Position numbers and translations under genes: made by a program
Notes under the pieces: model-generated
Database searches by the model: none
What the model saw: only the letters and a program-made list of their open reading frames with translations
Told to the model about the DNA's origin: nothing
Shown: positions 30,288 to 37,874 of the stretch, piece by piece
Numbering within the stretch: position 1 is the stretch's first letter
How the letters are laid out: every line of letters begins with the position of its first letter
NCBI RefSeq assembly: GCF_000423065.1
Contig: NZ_AUHG01000011.1
Span: 372,001-436,000 of the forward strand
DNA length: 64,000 bases
Origin: Christiangramia echinicola DSM 19838
GTDB taxonomy: Bacteria; Bacteroidota; Bacteroidia; Flavobacteriales; Flavobacteriaceae
Direction of reading: 5' to 3'

Positions 30288-30806
30288 ATGGCAGAAGAAA
30301 AAGTAATTTTAGTGAACGAAAAGGATGAGCAGATTGGGCTGATGGAGAAAATTGAAGCCCATGAAAAAGCTTTGCTACACCGTGCATTTTCGGTATTCGT
30401 TTTCAATGATAAAAATGAGTTGATGATCCAGCAGAGAGCCCTTTCAAAATACCATTCTCCTGGACTCTGGACAAATACCTGCTGCAGTCATCAAAGAGAG
30501 GGAGAATCTAATATTGCTGCTGGTAAAAGAAGGTTGCAGGAAGAAATGGGTTTTACGACTAACCTTAAAGACACAATTTCTTTTATCTATAAGGCTCCTT
30601 TTGATAATGGCCTGACCGAACATGAATTTGATCATATTCTGGTAGGTGATTTTGAAGGTCAGCCAGATCTCAATCCAGATGAGGTAGCTGCATGGAAATG
30701 GGTTTCTTTAGATGATCTTAAGGTAGACATGAAGAAAAATCCGCATATTTATACCGAATGGTTTAAGATCATCTTCGATAAATATTACTCAAGTATAAAA
30801 CAATGA
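30288..30806 (+). CDS. idi: Isopentenyl-diphosphate delta-isomerase, type I
   Basis: A 172-residue enzyme from the ATG at 30288; the longer frame from 30261 would begin inside a TACATTTG promoter box (30264-30271). Nudix-like fold with HRAFSVFVFN, the catalytic-Cys segment WTNTCCSHQREGE and the Glu-bearing EHEFDHILVG. It converts IPP to DMAPP for quinones, carotenoids and polyprenols, with Mg2+/Mn2+. It overlaps the next gene by 4 bases. Confidence 0.95.
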   Translation: MAEEKVILVNEKDEQIGLMEKIEAHEKALLHRAFSVFVFNDKNELMIQQRALSKYHSPGLWTNTCCSHQREGESNIAAGKRRLQEEMGFTTNLKDTISFIYKAPFDNGLTEHEFDHILVGDFEGQPDLNPDEVAAWKWVSLDDLKVDMKKNPHIYTEWFKIIFDKYYSSIKQ

Positions 30807-31213
30807 GAATAACGGTACATAGAAAGGCTCATTTTAATGCTGCACACCGTCTTTATAGAAAAGACTGGGATGATGATCGCAACTTTGAAGTCTTCGGAAA
30901 ATGTAGTAATCCCCATTATCATGGCCACAACTATGAACTAATAGTGTCGGTTACCGGCGAGCCAAATCTTGAAACTGGTTTTGTAATGGACCTTAAAATT
31001 CTAAAGGAACTTATTTATGATGAAGTTGAAGAAGCCTTTGATCATAAGAACCTGAATGTTGAAGTACCTGAATTTAAAGAACTAATTCCTACTGCAGAAA
31101 ATATTGCGGTAGTTATCTGGAATAAGTTACGTACTAAAATTCAGGAAGATCATGACCTTGAAGTTACTTTATACGAGACTCCAAGAAATTTTGTGAGCTA
31201 CAAAGGAGAGTAA
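30803..31213 (+). CDS. 6-carboxy/6-pyruvoyl-tetrahydropterin synthase family protein
   Basis: A 136-residue enzyme of the PTPS/QueD family. Zinc His residues in FNAAHRL and PHYHGHNYEL, catalytic Cys in FGKCSNPH, and the terminal Glu in LYETPRNFVSY. Depending on subfamily it makes 6-carboxytetrahydropterin (queuosine route) or pyruvoyl-tetrahydropterin; the Cys four residues before HYHGH suits either. Coupled to idi (ATGA) and 1 base before bcp. Confidence 0.9.
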   Translation: MRITVHRKAHFNAAHRLYRKDWDDDRNFEVFGKCSNPHYHGHNYELIVSVTGEPNLETGFVMDLKILKELIYDEVEEAFDHKNLNVEVPEFKELIPTAENIAVVIWNKLRTKIQEDHDLEVTLYETPRNFVSYKGE

Positions 31214-31214
31214 T

Positions 31215-31667
31215 ATGAAAATTGGAGATACTGTTCCAAACCTGGAATTAAAGGATCAGAATGGTGAAGAATTCAGGTTTGAGGATTTAAAAGGACATAA
31301 ACCATTTATCGTTTACTTTTATCCTAAGGATTTCACCCCGGGTTGTACCAAAGAGGCATGTAGTTTTCGTGATAGCTATGAAGAATTTAAAGATCTGGGG
31401 GCTGAAGTGATTGGCATAAGTGCCGATTCACCAAAATCCCATGCTAAATTTGTAAAGAGATACAATCTGCCATATATCTTTCTCTCAGATATAAATAAAA
31501 AAGCACGAGAGGCATTCGGTGTAAAGCCTAATTTGCTAGGCCTTTTGCCAGGTAGAGAAACCTTTATTTTTGATAAGGAAGGCAAGCTACTTCATAAATT
31601 CAATAGCATGAATGCGAAGAGGCATATGCCCGAAGCTTTATCGGTTTTGAAAAAAAATCAGAATTAA
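31215..31667 (+). CDS. bcp: Thioredoxin-dependent peroxiredoxin, BCP/PrxQ type
   Basis: A 150-residue peroxiredoxin. FYPKDFTPGCTKEACSFRD contains the peroxidatic Cys (PGCT) and the resolving Cys five residues later, the PrxQ arrangement. It reduces hydroperoxides using thioredoxin. Last gene before the element; its 3' end is 39 bases from the left attachment repeat. Confidence 0.95.
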   Translation: MKIGDTVPNLELKDQNGEEFRFEDLKGHKPFIVYFYPKDFTPGCTKEACSFRDSYEEFKDLGAEVIGISADSPKSHAKFVKRYNLPYIFLSDINKKAREAFGVKPNLLGLLPGRETFIFDKEGKLLHKFNSMNAKRHMPEALSVLKKNQN

Positions 31668-31706
31668 TTTTATTGAAAATCATTTTCCTTTCGAAAAATA
31701 GTTTAA

Positions 31707-31724
31707 ATTCGCAGCCGAAATTTA
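31707..31724. repeat. Left attachment site (attL core)
   Basis: 18-bp exact copy of the right-end repeat. Together with the bases before it, it forms TAAATTCG (31704-31711), a -7-like promoter box, so the original chromosomal promoter of the gene at 60277 may be stranded at this end. Confidence 0.85.
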
Positions 31725-32344
31725 CAACCTGCTGTATAACCCTATGTTTATAGGGTTTTAAATCGAGTAACACACTAGTGTGTGGTAAATGTGTGGGTAA
31801 ATATGGGAATAATTAGTTATCCACAATTTTTCAACCCTTTTCCAAGAATCCTTATATAAAATATTGGGGTTATATCCATAGATAGTTGAGGATGTGTTAG
31901 ATGGTGATTGAGAAATTGCTTTTGTTTGGAGAATTCGTTGAGTGCTTAAGGGTAATAATGGGTCCCATAGCCCCGCCAGATATCTTCGTAAATATTAATG
32001 AGAGAGTTATTATTAGACAATTTACATTAGGTAATAATTTTTATTGGACAGGAATTTTTTTTAAAAATTACCTACTCGAAGGGATGATAAAAAATTGAAT
32101 TAATATCACCTAATTAATTAAAAAATGTTAAAAAAATACATAGTAATCATATCATTACCTTTATTAATGCAAATTTAATAATAATATAGCGCAAATAAAA
32201 TTTTTTATTTAAAACAGTTGCTCCTAAGTTTGTTCAATAAGAAATGGAGATGATTGCGGGCTGTTAATATTTAAGCTTCAGTGTTTAAAACACTTTTTTC
32301 AAATCTACTGGCTTAAAAACTTTACAATTTAGAAATACCATATA
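31725..32344. other. AT-rich left end with palindromes and presumed integrase arm sites
   Basis: No convincing gene in this stretch. Seen: hairpin AACCCTAT/ATAGGGTT (31738-31757); 14-bp perfect palindrome ACACACTAGTGTGT (31770-31783); two direct copies of TGTGTGG(G)TA at 31779-31787 and 31790-31799, a word that also occurs at the right end (60166-60174 and inverted at 60196-60204). These resemble arm-type sites for the integrase or an excision factor. A 65-codon open frame at 31901-32098 has no start or codon pattern to support it. Confidence 0.6.
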
Positions 32345-32364
32345 TATATGTTATACAACATATA
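32345..32364. promoter_or_regulatory. Inverted repeat before the 90-residue gene, likely operator
   Basis: TATATGTT-ATAC-AACATATA, perfect 8-bp arms, ending 4 bases before the ATG at 32369. Placed to block promoter or ribosome access. Confidence 0.5.
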
Positions 32365-32368
32365 ACAA

Positions 32369-32641
32369 ATGAAACAAATTTCTAAAATGACCTTGGAGAT
32401 TAAAGATGAAAGGAAATTTTCTAATCTCTTGGTTACACATAAGGAGCAATTACTTCTTTTAGTATCTCTTTGTGCAAAGACGGGGATAGTTGATAAACAT
32501 CAATTGGTTCAAGAGTATTTATCGCAAACTCTACCCATACTTTCCCGCCAAGATAAAAGCTACTATGGCCGTATAAATCATAGAGTCCAAAGAAAAAAAC
32601 ATCTAATAGGACTTTACGAGCAATATTTGGTAGTGAAATAA
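32369..32641 (+). CDS. Small protein of unknown function, first gene of the element
   Basis: A 90-residue basic cytosolic protein (MKQISKMTLEIKDERKFSNL...; C-terminal SYYGRINHRVQRKKHLIGLYEQYLVVK). I do not recognise a family. Features: helical, positively charged C-terminus, no Cys cluster or membrane segment. It follows a palindromic operator-like sequence and precedes the replication-like gene, the position where elements often place a regulator, excisionase or replication initiator partner; that role is only inferred from position. Confidence 0.6.
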   Translation: MKQISKMTLEIKDERKFSNLLVTHKEQLLLLVSLCAKTGIVDKHQLVQEYLSQTLPILSRQDKSYYGRINHRVQRKKHLIGLYEQYLVVK

Positions 32642-32648
32642 AAGCAAA

Positions 32649-32720
32649 GGGGGCGAGGACCCCCAATGCCTGGGATGTGTAATATCCCAATTAATAAGGA
32701 AAAGGCATACCAACGCCTTT
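32649..32720 (+). ncRNA. Three consecutive stem-loops in the leader of the replication-like gene
   Basis: GGGGG/CCCCC (32649-32664), TGGGAT/ATCCCA (32671-32689), AAAGGC/GCCTTT (32701-32720) within 72 bases, in an AT-rich surrounding. No known riboswitch recognised. May be a structured leader or small RNA controlling the gene starting at 32760, or part of an origin. Confidence 0.4.
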
Positions 32721-32759
32721 ATGTCTACGCATATAAATAGTGGTTAATCATTTTTTAAA

Positions 32760-35537
32760 GTGATTACTAATGATGAAACTAAACGAATTGAATTTGCTGA
32801 AAAACATGCAAGTCAAAACCAGGAAATAAGAGAGCTTTTATATTCCTTTGACAATAACAAAGAACTAATCAAAAAAGGCACAGGCTTAGGGTTTACTCAT
32901 GCTATGTGTAACTATGACCGAGGAAATCTAGTAATTCTTTCTCCGAATAACAGTATGATTTGGGATAAAGGGAAGGGTAAATATAATTGTGGGAAGTTTT
33001 TTTCGATAGGCGGGAGTGGACTACAGTATAAATTGGATGAACTTTTTGAATATCTAACTACAACTCCTAGACCCCTTCAAAATGCCGTTGTCAATTTAAA
33101 TGCTGAATGGTTGATACAAGCCAAAGAAAATCAGGAATTATGGGAACTTCTAAGGAAGTTCAATGTTTTTATTGACGAATCTCATCAATACGTAGGGGAT
33201 AGTAGCTATAGAAGTCCTCAAGGAGAGGCTTTAGAGCTAATATATAACGAATTCACGGGCCAAATAGTTAGAAGTACGGCAACACCAATCCCTTACGGAT
33301 TTGATATTCCTAAGGACCTTAAATTTCAGCTAGTAGAAATTAGCCGTTCTGATATCGCTTTAAAAAGATTGGGTTATAGCGAGAACCTACATGATTACCA
33401 AACATTTATAAATTCTGAATTAGAGAAGGGGCGGTCAGTTTGTGTTTTTTCCAACAATAAAGATATACATACTTATATCCCACCTAACCTACAAGAGGAT
33501 GAGATTGTAAATTTGGTGGGGGACAACCTTGCTATTAAATTATTACCCTACGATAGGGGTAATAAAGATGTTAAAAAACCGAGACTGCGAAATCTGAGTA
33601 GTGCTTTTTTTACAGGTTATGACATTGATGATAAATGCAGCGTTGTTGTTATCTCAGAGCAAAAAAGCCCCCACACTAAAATAAATATCAATGATTGTGT
33701 CCAGGCTTATGGAAGATGTCGACAGGGGGTATATGAGGCACTTTATATCAACGTGCCCGCTGATTATGATATTGAAGGAAAAAAAATTAATTGTTTCACA
33801 TCGGAAGATGAGGTGCTAAATGAAATCGATAGGTATTTTTATAAAATTGAGCACGTAAAGGATGAAATTAATAGGTTTGGAGTTTACGATGTAAAATACG
33901 CCACCACAGAAGGTTATGTAAATAGAGGAGAGATTGGAAGTAGTACCCTCCAAGCGGTGCATGATTATTATCAGTTTAATGAGGATAAGAGAATTGAGCT
34001 ATTCAAATCCTATAACTTCGAACTGTATGATTATGAGGGGAAGGAAAGAAATGACGAAAAGATTCCTAGACCAAAGATTGCCCAGCAACTCAAGAATCTT
34101 TACCAATCGAAAAATTATCTTTATTGGAAATATCTTACCATAAAGCAAAACCTTAGATATAAAAAGAAACCAGGTTTCACTCCTGCTCTGGGGCTTATGT
34201 ATTTAAGTATTCATTTGATTAAGGAATTTAAGATTGAACCTTGTATAGAAATCTTGAATAAATCAAAAATGGAGCCTCTTCGCCTATACAGTACATTGGA
34301 TAAGTGGCTCAGACTGAATTTCCCGATGGATTATCTCATTGAGCAACTTACCCCTAAACAAGTGGAGCAACTCAAGCCATATAGGGTAGTTCTGCCCCAC
34401 AACTTGGATGACCAAATTGTAATAGATTGGCATATGTTTTTCGCAATGTATAGAGTTAGTGTAGGTAATTATGACCCTGAAATAAAACGTTATCTTAAAA
34501 TAGCTGAAATGGCAGGGAATAAGAAGATTATCAAAAAATTTCACCACAACAAATCACATCGTATGACCTTAGCTCCAAGGGAGGTGGAAAAGGCTGTGAA
34601 AAATAAATACAAAAACGTTACCCAACAGGATAAAGACCTTATTAATAAGGTCCTTAAAAGGAGTTTCAAACGTATAGATGGCAAACAAGTGGAGCGGGAA
34701 GATATTGAAATCAAGGAGGAGCAAGTAGCCCAGGAAGGAAAATATACCAACATGGAGAAGGTTTCCATCCAACACAATAAGGTAATCAATTTACTTATTC
34801 AGCTACTGCATATGGGGGATGGCAAATATGCGAATGTACGTAAAGGTAACAGGGAATATGGAGCGATAACCGAAGTAGCGAAAAAATTAAGATGTCTGGT
34901 TCCATTAAAATTTATTGAATTCGATATGATTAGTGCAAATCCCCAGGCAATTGATTATTTATATGATACCACAATTGCTTTTCAGGTATATAAGAATATC
35001 ATGAAGAATATGAGAGTAAGCAGAGAAGAAGCAAAAACCCTTTTCTCTACCTATTTAAATAATCACCGCTTTAGTAAGAAAAAAGCCCGTACCTTTTACA
35101 AGGATATTTGCAAATACCCTGATAGTAAAGCCTTAATGCTAGCAAAAGTAACTGCAGATGTGAAAAGGGGTACTTTTTTTGAAAAAATGACAGAAGTTGA
35201 GGATAATCTAATGAGCATGTTGGCCCAGCATTTAGAAATAAATTCTCTGAGATTTCATGATGCCTTAATTCTGCCTGCATGGGAATGTAAAGGTCAGGCC
35301 TTACCCGCATTATTTAATGGGTTTAGATTTGATATATCGTATTTTAATTGTAAAGATAACTTTCATTGTAAAACAGTAGAACTGGAAGGAGAAGAGCAGA
35401 TGGAAATTGAGTTGAAATCACCAAAACCCATTGAAAGTGAACCTACTTTTAATGAATTAGTAATGAAGTTGGAAAGCAGGGATAAAAATCAATCATCTCT
35501 TGAGAGGATATTGAGTAATTACCAAAAAACTGGTTAG
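32760..35537 (+). CDS. Putative replication protein: degenerate SF2 helicase domain with a family A polymerase-like C-terminus
   Basis: A 925-residue protein starting at GTG (stop codon 15 bases upstream in frame, no other early start). N-terminal third looks like a superfamily 2 helicase: Walker A-like GTGLGFTH (40-47, lacking the GKT lysine), Walker B-like DESH (139-142), STATP (172-176), and QAYGRCRQG (315-323, motif VI). The C-terminal third has IEFDMISANPQAID with Asp722, then SREEAKTLFSTYLNN (755-769), then RFHDALILP with Asp834, in the order and style of motifs A, B and C of a family A DNA polymerase palm. I infer element replication; no exact family is recognised. A T-flanked hairpin follows. 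Confidence 0.55.
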   Translation: MITNDETKRIEFAEKHASQNQEIRELLYSFDNNKELIKKGTGLGFTHAMCNYDRGNLVILSPNNSMIWDKGKGKYNCGKFFSIGGSGLQYKLDELFEYLTTTPRPLQNAVVNLNAEWLIQAKENQELWELLRKFNVFIDESHQYVGDSSYRSPQGEALELIYNEFTGQIVRSTATPIPYGFDIPKDLKFQLVEISRSDIALKRLGYSENLHDYQTFINSELEKGRSVCVFSNNKDIHTYIPPNLQEDEIVNLVGDNLAIKLLPYDRGNKDVKKPRLRNLSSAFFTGYDIDDKCSVVVISEQKSPHTKININDCVQAYGRCRQGVYEALYINVPADYDIEGKKINCFTSEDEVLNEIDRYFYKIEHVKDEINRFGVYDVKYATTEGYVNRGEIGSSTLQAVHDYYQFNEDKRIELFKSYNFELYDYEGKERNDEKIPRPKIAQQLKNLYQSKNYLYWKYLTIKQNLRYKKKPGFTPALGLMYLSIHLIKEFKIEPCIEILNKSKMEPLRLYSTLDKWLRLNFPMDYLIEQLTPKQVEQLKPYRVVLPHNLDDQIVIDWHMFFAMYRVSVGNYDPEIKRYLKIAEMAGNKKIIKKFHHNKSHRMTLAPREVEKAVKNKYKNVTQQDKDLINKVLKRSFKRIDGKQVEREDIEIKEEQVAQEGKYTNMEKVSIQHNKVINLLIQLLHMGDGKYANVRKGNREYGAITEVAKKLRCLVPLKFIEFDMISANPQAIDYLYDTTIAFQVYKNIMKNMRVSREEAKTLFSTYLNNHRFSKKKARTFYKDICKYPDSKALMLAKVTADVKRGTFFEKMTEVEDNLMSMLAQHLEINSLRFHDALILPAWECKGQALPALFNGFRFDISYFNCKDNFHCKTVELEGEEQMEIELKSPKPIESEPTFNELVMKLESRDKNQSSLERILSNYQKTG

Positions 35538-35610
35538 TACAGGTATGGTTTCAGATAGGTGTTACTTTAATAGATTTAAACCAAACCCATACCTTATGGA
35601 ATTCACTATA

Positions 35611-35634
35611 AACCCCCATATTCATTGGGGTTTT
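35611..35634 (+). terminator. Terminator after the replication-like gene
   Basis: AACCCC/GGGGTT stem with an A/T-rich loop and TTTT. It lies within a 76-codon open frame (35545-35775) that I regard as non-coding. Confidence 0.55.
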
Positions 35635-36095
35635 GTGATTTATAGTTTTTTCAATTATGTGTGCACATTGCACACAATATTTGACTCCAGAATAACCAAA
35701 ATCCAGAGGCTAAAGTTGATTATGAATTATTTCAATATGGAGGATTCATGCCATGGGAGGAAACCCCGTAAATAAAATTTTAAGTTAAAACACTCCATGA
35801 TAATTAAATCTATGTTTTTTTTAAAAAATATTTTTCACCTAACCTGCATGTAATTTTTTGAAATACCCCCAGGGGGGTCCTCAGGACAAAGGATACCGCC
35901 AGGGAGCTGTAACCCCAGGGAGGGGGTAATAAGGGTCCACTTTTGAGTACCTGTATAACTGCCAGCGTCTTGTATCAATTCCTGTAGGACTTATATGTGA
36001 AGCTTAACCAAGAGAGGTGCAATTAACTATACGATGATGGATTAAACTTTACTTTTTTCGATTCTCCTCTATACTTATTTATAAATGATAAGTAT
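35635..36095. other. Non-coding region with palindrome and G-rich block
   Basis: No gene supported. Holds a perfect inverted repeat TGTGTGCA-CAT-TGCACACA (35658-35676) and, at 35866-35940, a GC-rich island in AT-rich DNA with ACCCCCAGGGGGGT, GTCCTCAGGAC and three copies of CCAGGG (35869, 35899, 35915). Such structure is compatible with a replication origin or transfer origin, but nothing here proves either. Confidence 0.45.
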
Positions 36096-36638
36096 ATGAA
36101 AAATGAAAAATGGAAACCAATACAAGGCTATGAAGGGTATTATCAAGTGAGTAATAGAGGAAGAGTTAGAAGCTTGGGAAGAAGAATCACATGTCGGAAC
36201 GGGAGAGTGAGGTCCGTGAAAGAAAGGATGTTGAAATTGTCCCCAAACAAAACCAACGGTTACATCAACGTTTGGTTGTGCAAAGATGGTGAAGTAAAAA
36301 GATTTACAGTCCATCGACTTGTAGCCATACATTTCATTGATAATCCCAAAAATCGGAATATCGTAAATCACATAAATGAAATTCGAACAGATAATGACGT
36401 TTTGAATCTGGAATGGGTAACCCATGCAGAGAATATGGCACATCGGGGAGCATTCCAAAGAGGGCGGCTTAAGGTAAGGAAGAAAATCTATCAATATACC
36501 CTTGATGGTATTCTGATAAATACCTACGGCTATGCTCAAGAGACTAAAGTTGATGGATTCAAACCAAATGGAGTTACCCAGGCCTGCCTAGGATATGCTA
36601 AAACCTACTATGGGTTTATTTGGAGCTATGGGCAATAG
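36096..36638 (+). CDS. HNH endonuclease with NUMOD4 and NUMOD1-like domains
   Basis: A 180-residue nuclease. NUMOD4 motif at about 5-30 (WKPIQGYEGYYQVSNRGRVR), HNH core at about 72-117 (TVHRLVAIHF; VNHINEIRTDN; LEWVTHAENMAH), and a NUMOD1-like DNA-binding tail (about 131-178). This is the layout of free-standing homing endonucleases found in phages and mobile elements. It sits alone between the replication-like gene and the restriction locus. No intron or inteint is seen around it. Confidence 0.88.
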   Translation: MKNEKWKPIQGYEGYYQVSNRGRVRSLGRRITCRNGRVRSVKERMLKLSPNKTNGYINVWLCKDGEVKRFTVHRLVAIHFIDNPKNRNIVNHINEIRTDNDVLNLEWVTHAENMAHRGAFQRGRLKVRKKIYQYTLDGILINTYGYAQETKVDGFKPNGVTQACLGYAKTYYGFIWSYGQ

Positions 36639-36798
36639 CTTCATCCACAGAGGAATTATGATGTATTGTAATAAGAATTCAGGGATACACCCTGGAGCAA
36701 TGACTAAATCAACAATTTGTGTAAATCCGAAAGTTAATACAAAAATATTTTGCCATGAATCTAAAAGATTTTATCTTTGAATCCGAAACGATATACAA

Positions 36799-37383
36799 AT
36801 GAAAAAATTTGAAGTCAAAAGAATTGGTGATATTGCCGATATACAATTTGGACCATATATAAAACCAGATATTGACGGTGATATTAGATATCTCCTGGCA
36901 AGTCATTTTGATGAGAATATAACTCCAATTGAGGTTAATGATAGTTTTGTAAAAGGTAATGAGAAGTTGAAAAAATTTATTCTTCAATCCAATGACGTAA
37001 TCCTAGCTGGAAAGGGACATAGAACGTTTGCGTGGGCTAATGATGAATCAATGGGTCCAGTAATACCTTCTTCTTTATTTTATATTCTACGGGCTTCTAC
37101 GGATGTAATAATTGGAAAATACCTGGCTGCTGTTCTAAACTCAGAAGTTTTACAACACCAGCTTGAAATCATCGGTGCTGGTGTAACAGTTACTTCTATA
37201 CCTAAAAAAGAACTTCAAGAACTTGAGATTGCTGTACCACTGATAGAAGAGCAGAAGAAATTTTTAGAGGTATATAATCTTCTCGATAAGGATATAGAGC
37301 TTACAGATAAATTACTTAAAGCAAAACGAAACCTCAAACGTGGGGTTGTAAATGAATTACTAACCAATAAAACCAAAACCTGA
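36799..37383 (+). CDS. Half-size type I restriction specificity subunit (single TRD)
   Basis: A 194-residue protein with one target-recognition domain (FEVKRIGDIADIQFGPYIKP...; IGAGVTVTSIPKKELQELEIAVP) and one coiled-coil spacer (EEQKKFLEVYNLLDKDIELTDKLLKAKRNLKRGVVNELLTN). Full HsdS has two of each, as in the gene at 39364. Known half-subunits can dimerise to recognise symmetric sites or act as donors for HsdS recombination. It lies upstream of hsdM and is separated by a terminator-like hairpin. It could be an intact half-S or a remnant. Confidence 0.75.
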   Translation: MKKFEVKRIGDIADIQFGPYIKPDIDGDIRYLLASHFDENITPIEVNDSFVKGNEKLKKFILQSNDVILAGKGHRTFAWANDESMGPVIPSSLFYILRASTDVIIGKYLAAVLNSEVLQHQLEIIGAGVTVTSIPKKELQELEIAVPLIEEQKKFLEVYNLLDKDIELTDKLLKAKRNLKRGVVNELLTNKTKT

Positions 37384-37397
37384 CCAAAAATAACAAA

Positions 37398-37424
37398 GCC
37401 TCAGGATTTAGTCAATCCAGAGGC
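37398..37424 (+). terminator. Hairpin after the half-size hsdS
   Basis: GCCTC-A-GGATT / AATCC-A-GAGGC with one A-A mismatch, loop TAGTC, followed by CTTATT. Separates this gene from the main restriction operon. Confidence 0.6.
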
Positions 37425-37590
37425 CTTATTGGTATCGGAGTCATCAGCGGCTTGTCACCTAACTGATACTCACCGTTTCGCAAAACAAAAGTATACCAAC
37501 TATAGTTACCAACCAAATCCTGGTAGCTTGACTCGGTAATAACATCCTACACCGTTATTAGATTGGATGCTTCATTAAAATTGATTAACT

Positions 37591-37815
37591 ATGTCTAATT
37601 CAAGACACGTAATACCGAATTCCGATGGTGGCTGGGATTCAAAAAAAGGTGGTTCTGAAAGAGCTTCCAAACACTTTGACACCAAGAAAGATGCTGAAAA
37701 GTATAGTCGTGACCTATCCCGCAAGGAAGGTTCTGAGTTATTCATCCATGGTAAGGATGGTAAGATTCAGCGAAAGGATTCCCATGGAAATGATAAATTC
37801 CCACCAAGGGGCTAA
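37591..37815 (+). CDS. DUF2188 domain protein
   Basis: A 74-residue hydrophilic protein (RHVIPNSDGGWDSKKGGSERASKHFDTKKDAEKYSRDLSRKEG...ELFIHGKDGKIQRKDSHG), a clear DUF2188. The fold is a small beta-alpha module found widely in bacteria without known function, often in mobile regions. It ends 60 bases before hsdM and may be co-transcribed with it. Confidence 0.85.
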   Translation: MSNSRHVIPNSDGGWDSKKGGSERASKHFDTKKDAEKYSRDLSRKEGSELFIHGKDGKIQRKDSHGNDKFPPRG

Positions 37816-37874
37816 AATTAGATTAACTAACATGAGGGGGTGTTAAGTCACCTCCTCTCAATCAAAATATTATT

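Noticed and set aside
31901-32098. 65-codon open frame in the element's left end
   Set aside because: Starts with a chance ATG in AT-rich DNA, with no codon pattern, operon neighbour or family resemblance.
35545-35775. 76-codon open frame after the replication-like gene
   Set aside because: It runs through a terminator hairpin and a palindrome, with unusual composition; likely non-coding.
36075-36539. 154-codon minus-strand frame opposite the HNH gene
   Set aside because: Mirror of a gene with clear NUMOD4 and HNH motifs; its own translation shows no recognisable domain.
36799-37383. Half-size HsdS as the 5' fragment of a frameshifted full hsdS
   Set aside because: The frame has a clean start and stop, and the next 400 bases do not continue the second TRD in any frame I could read.
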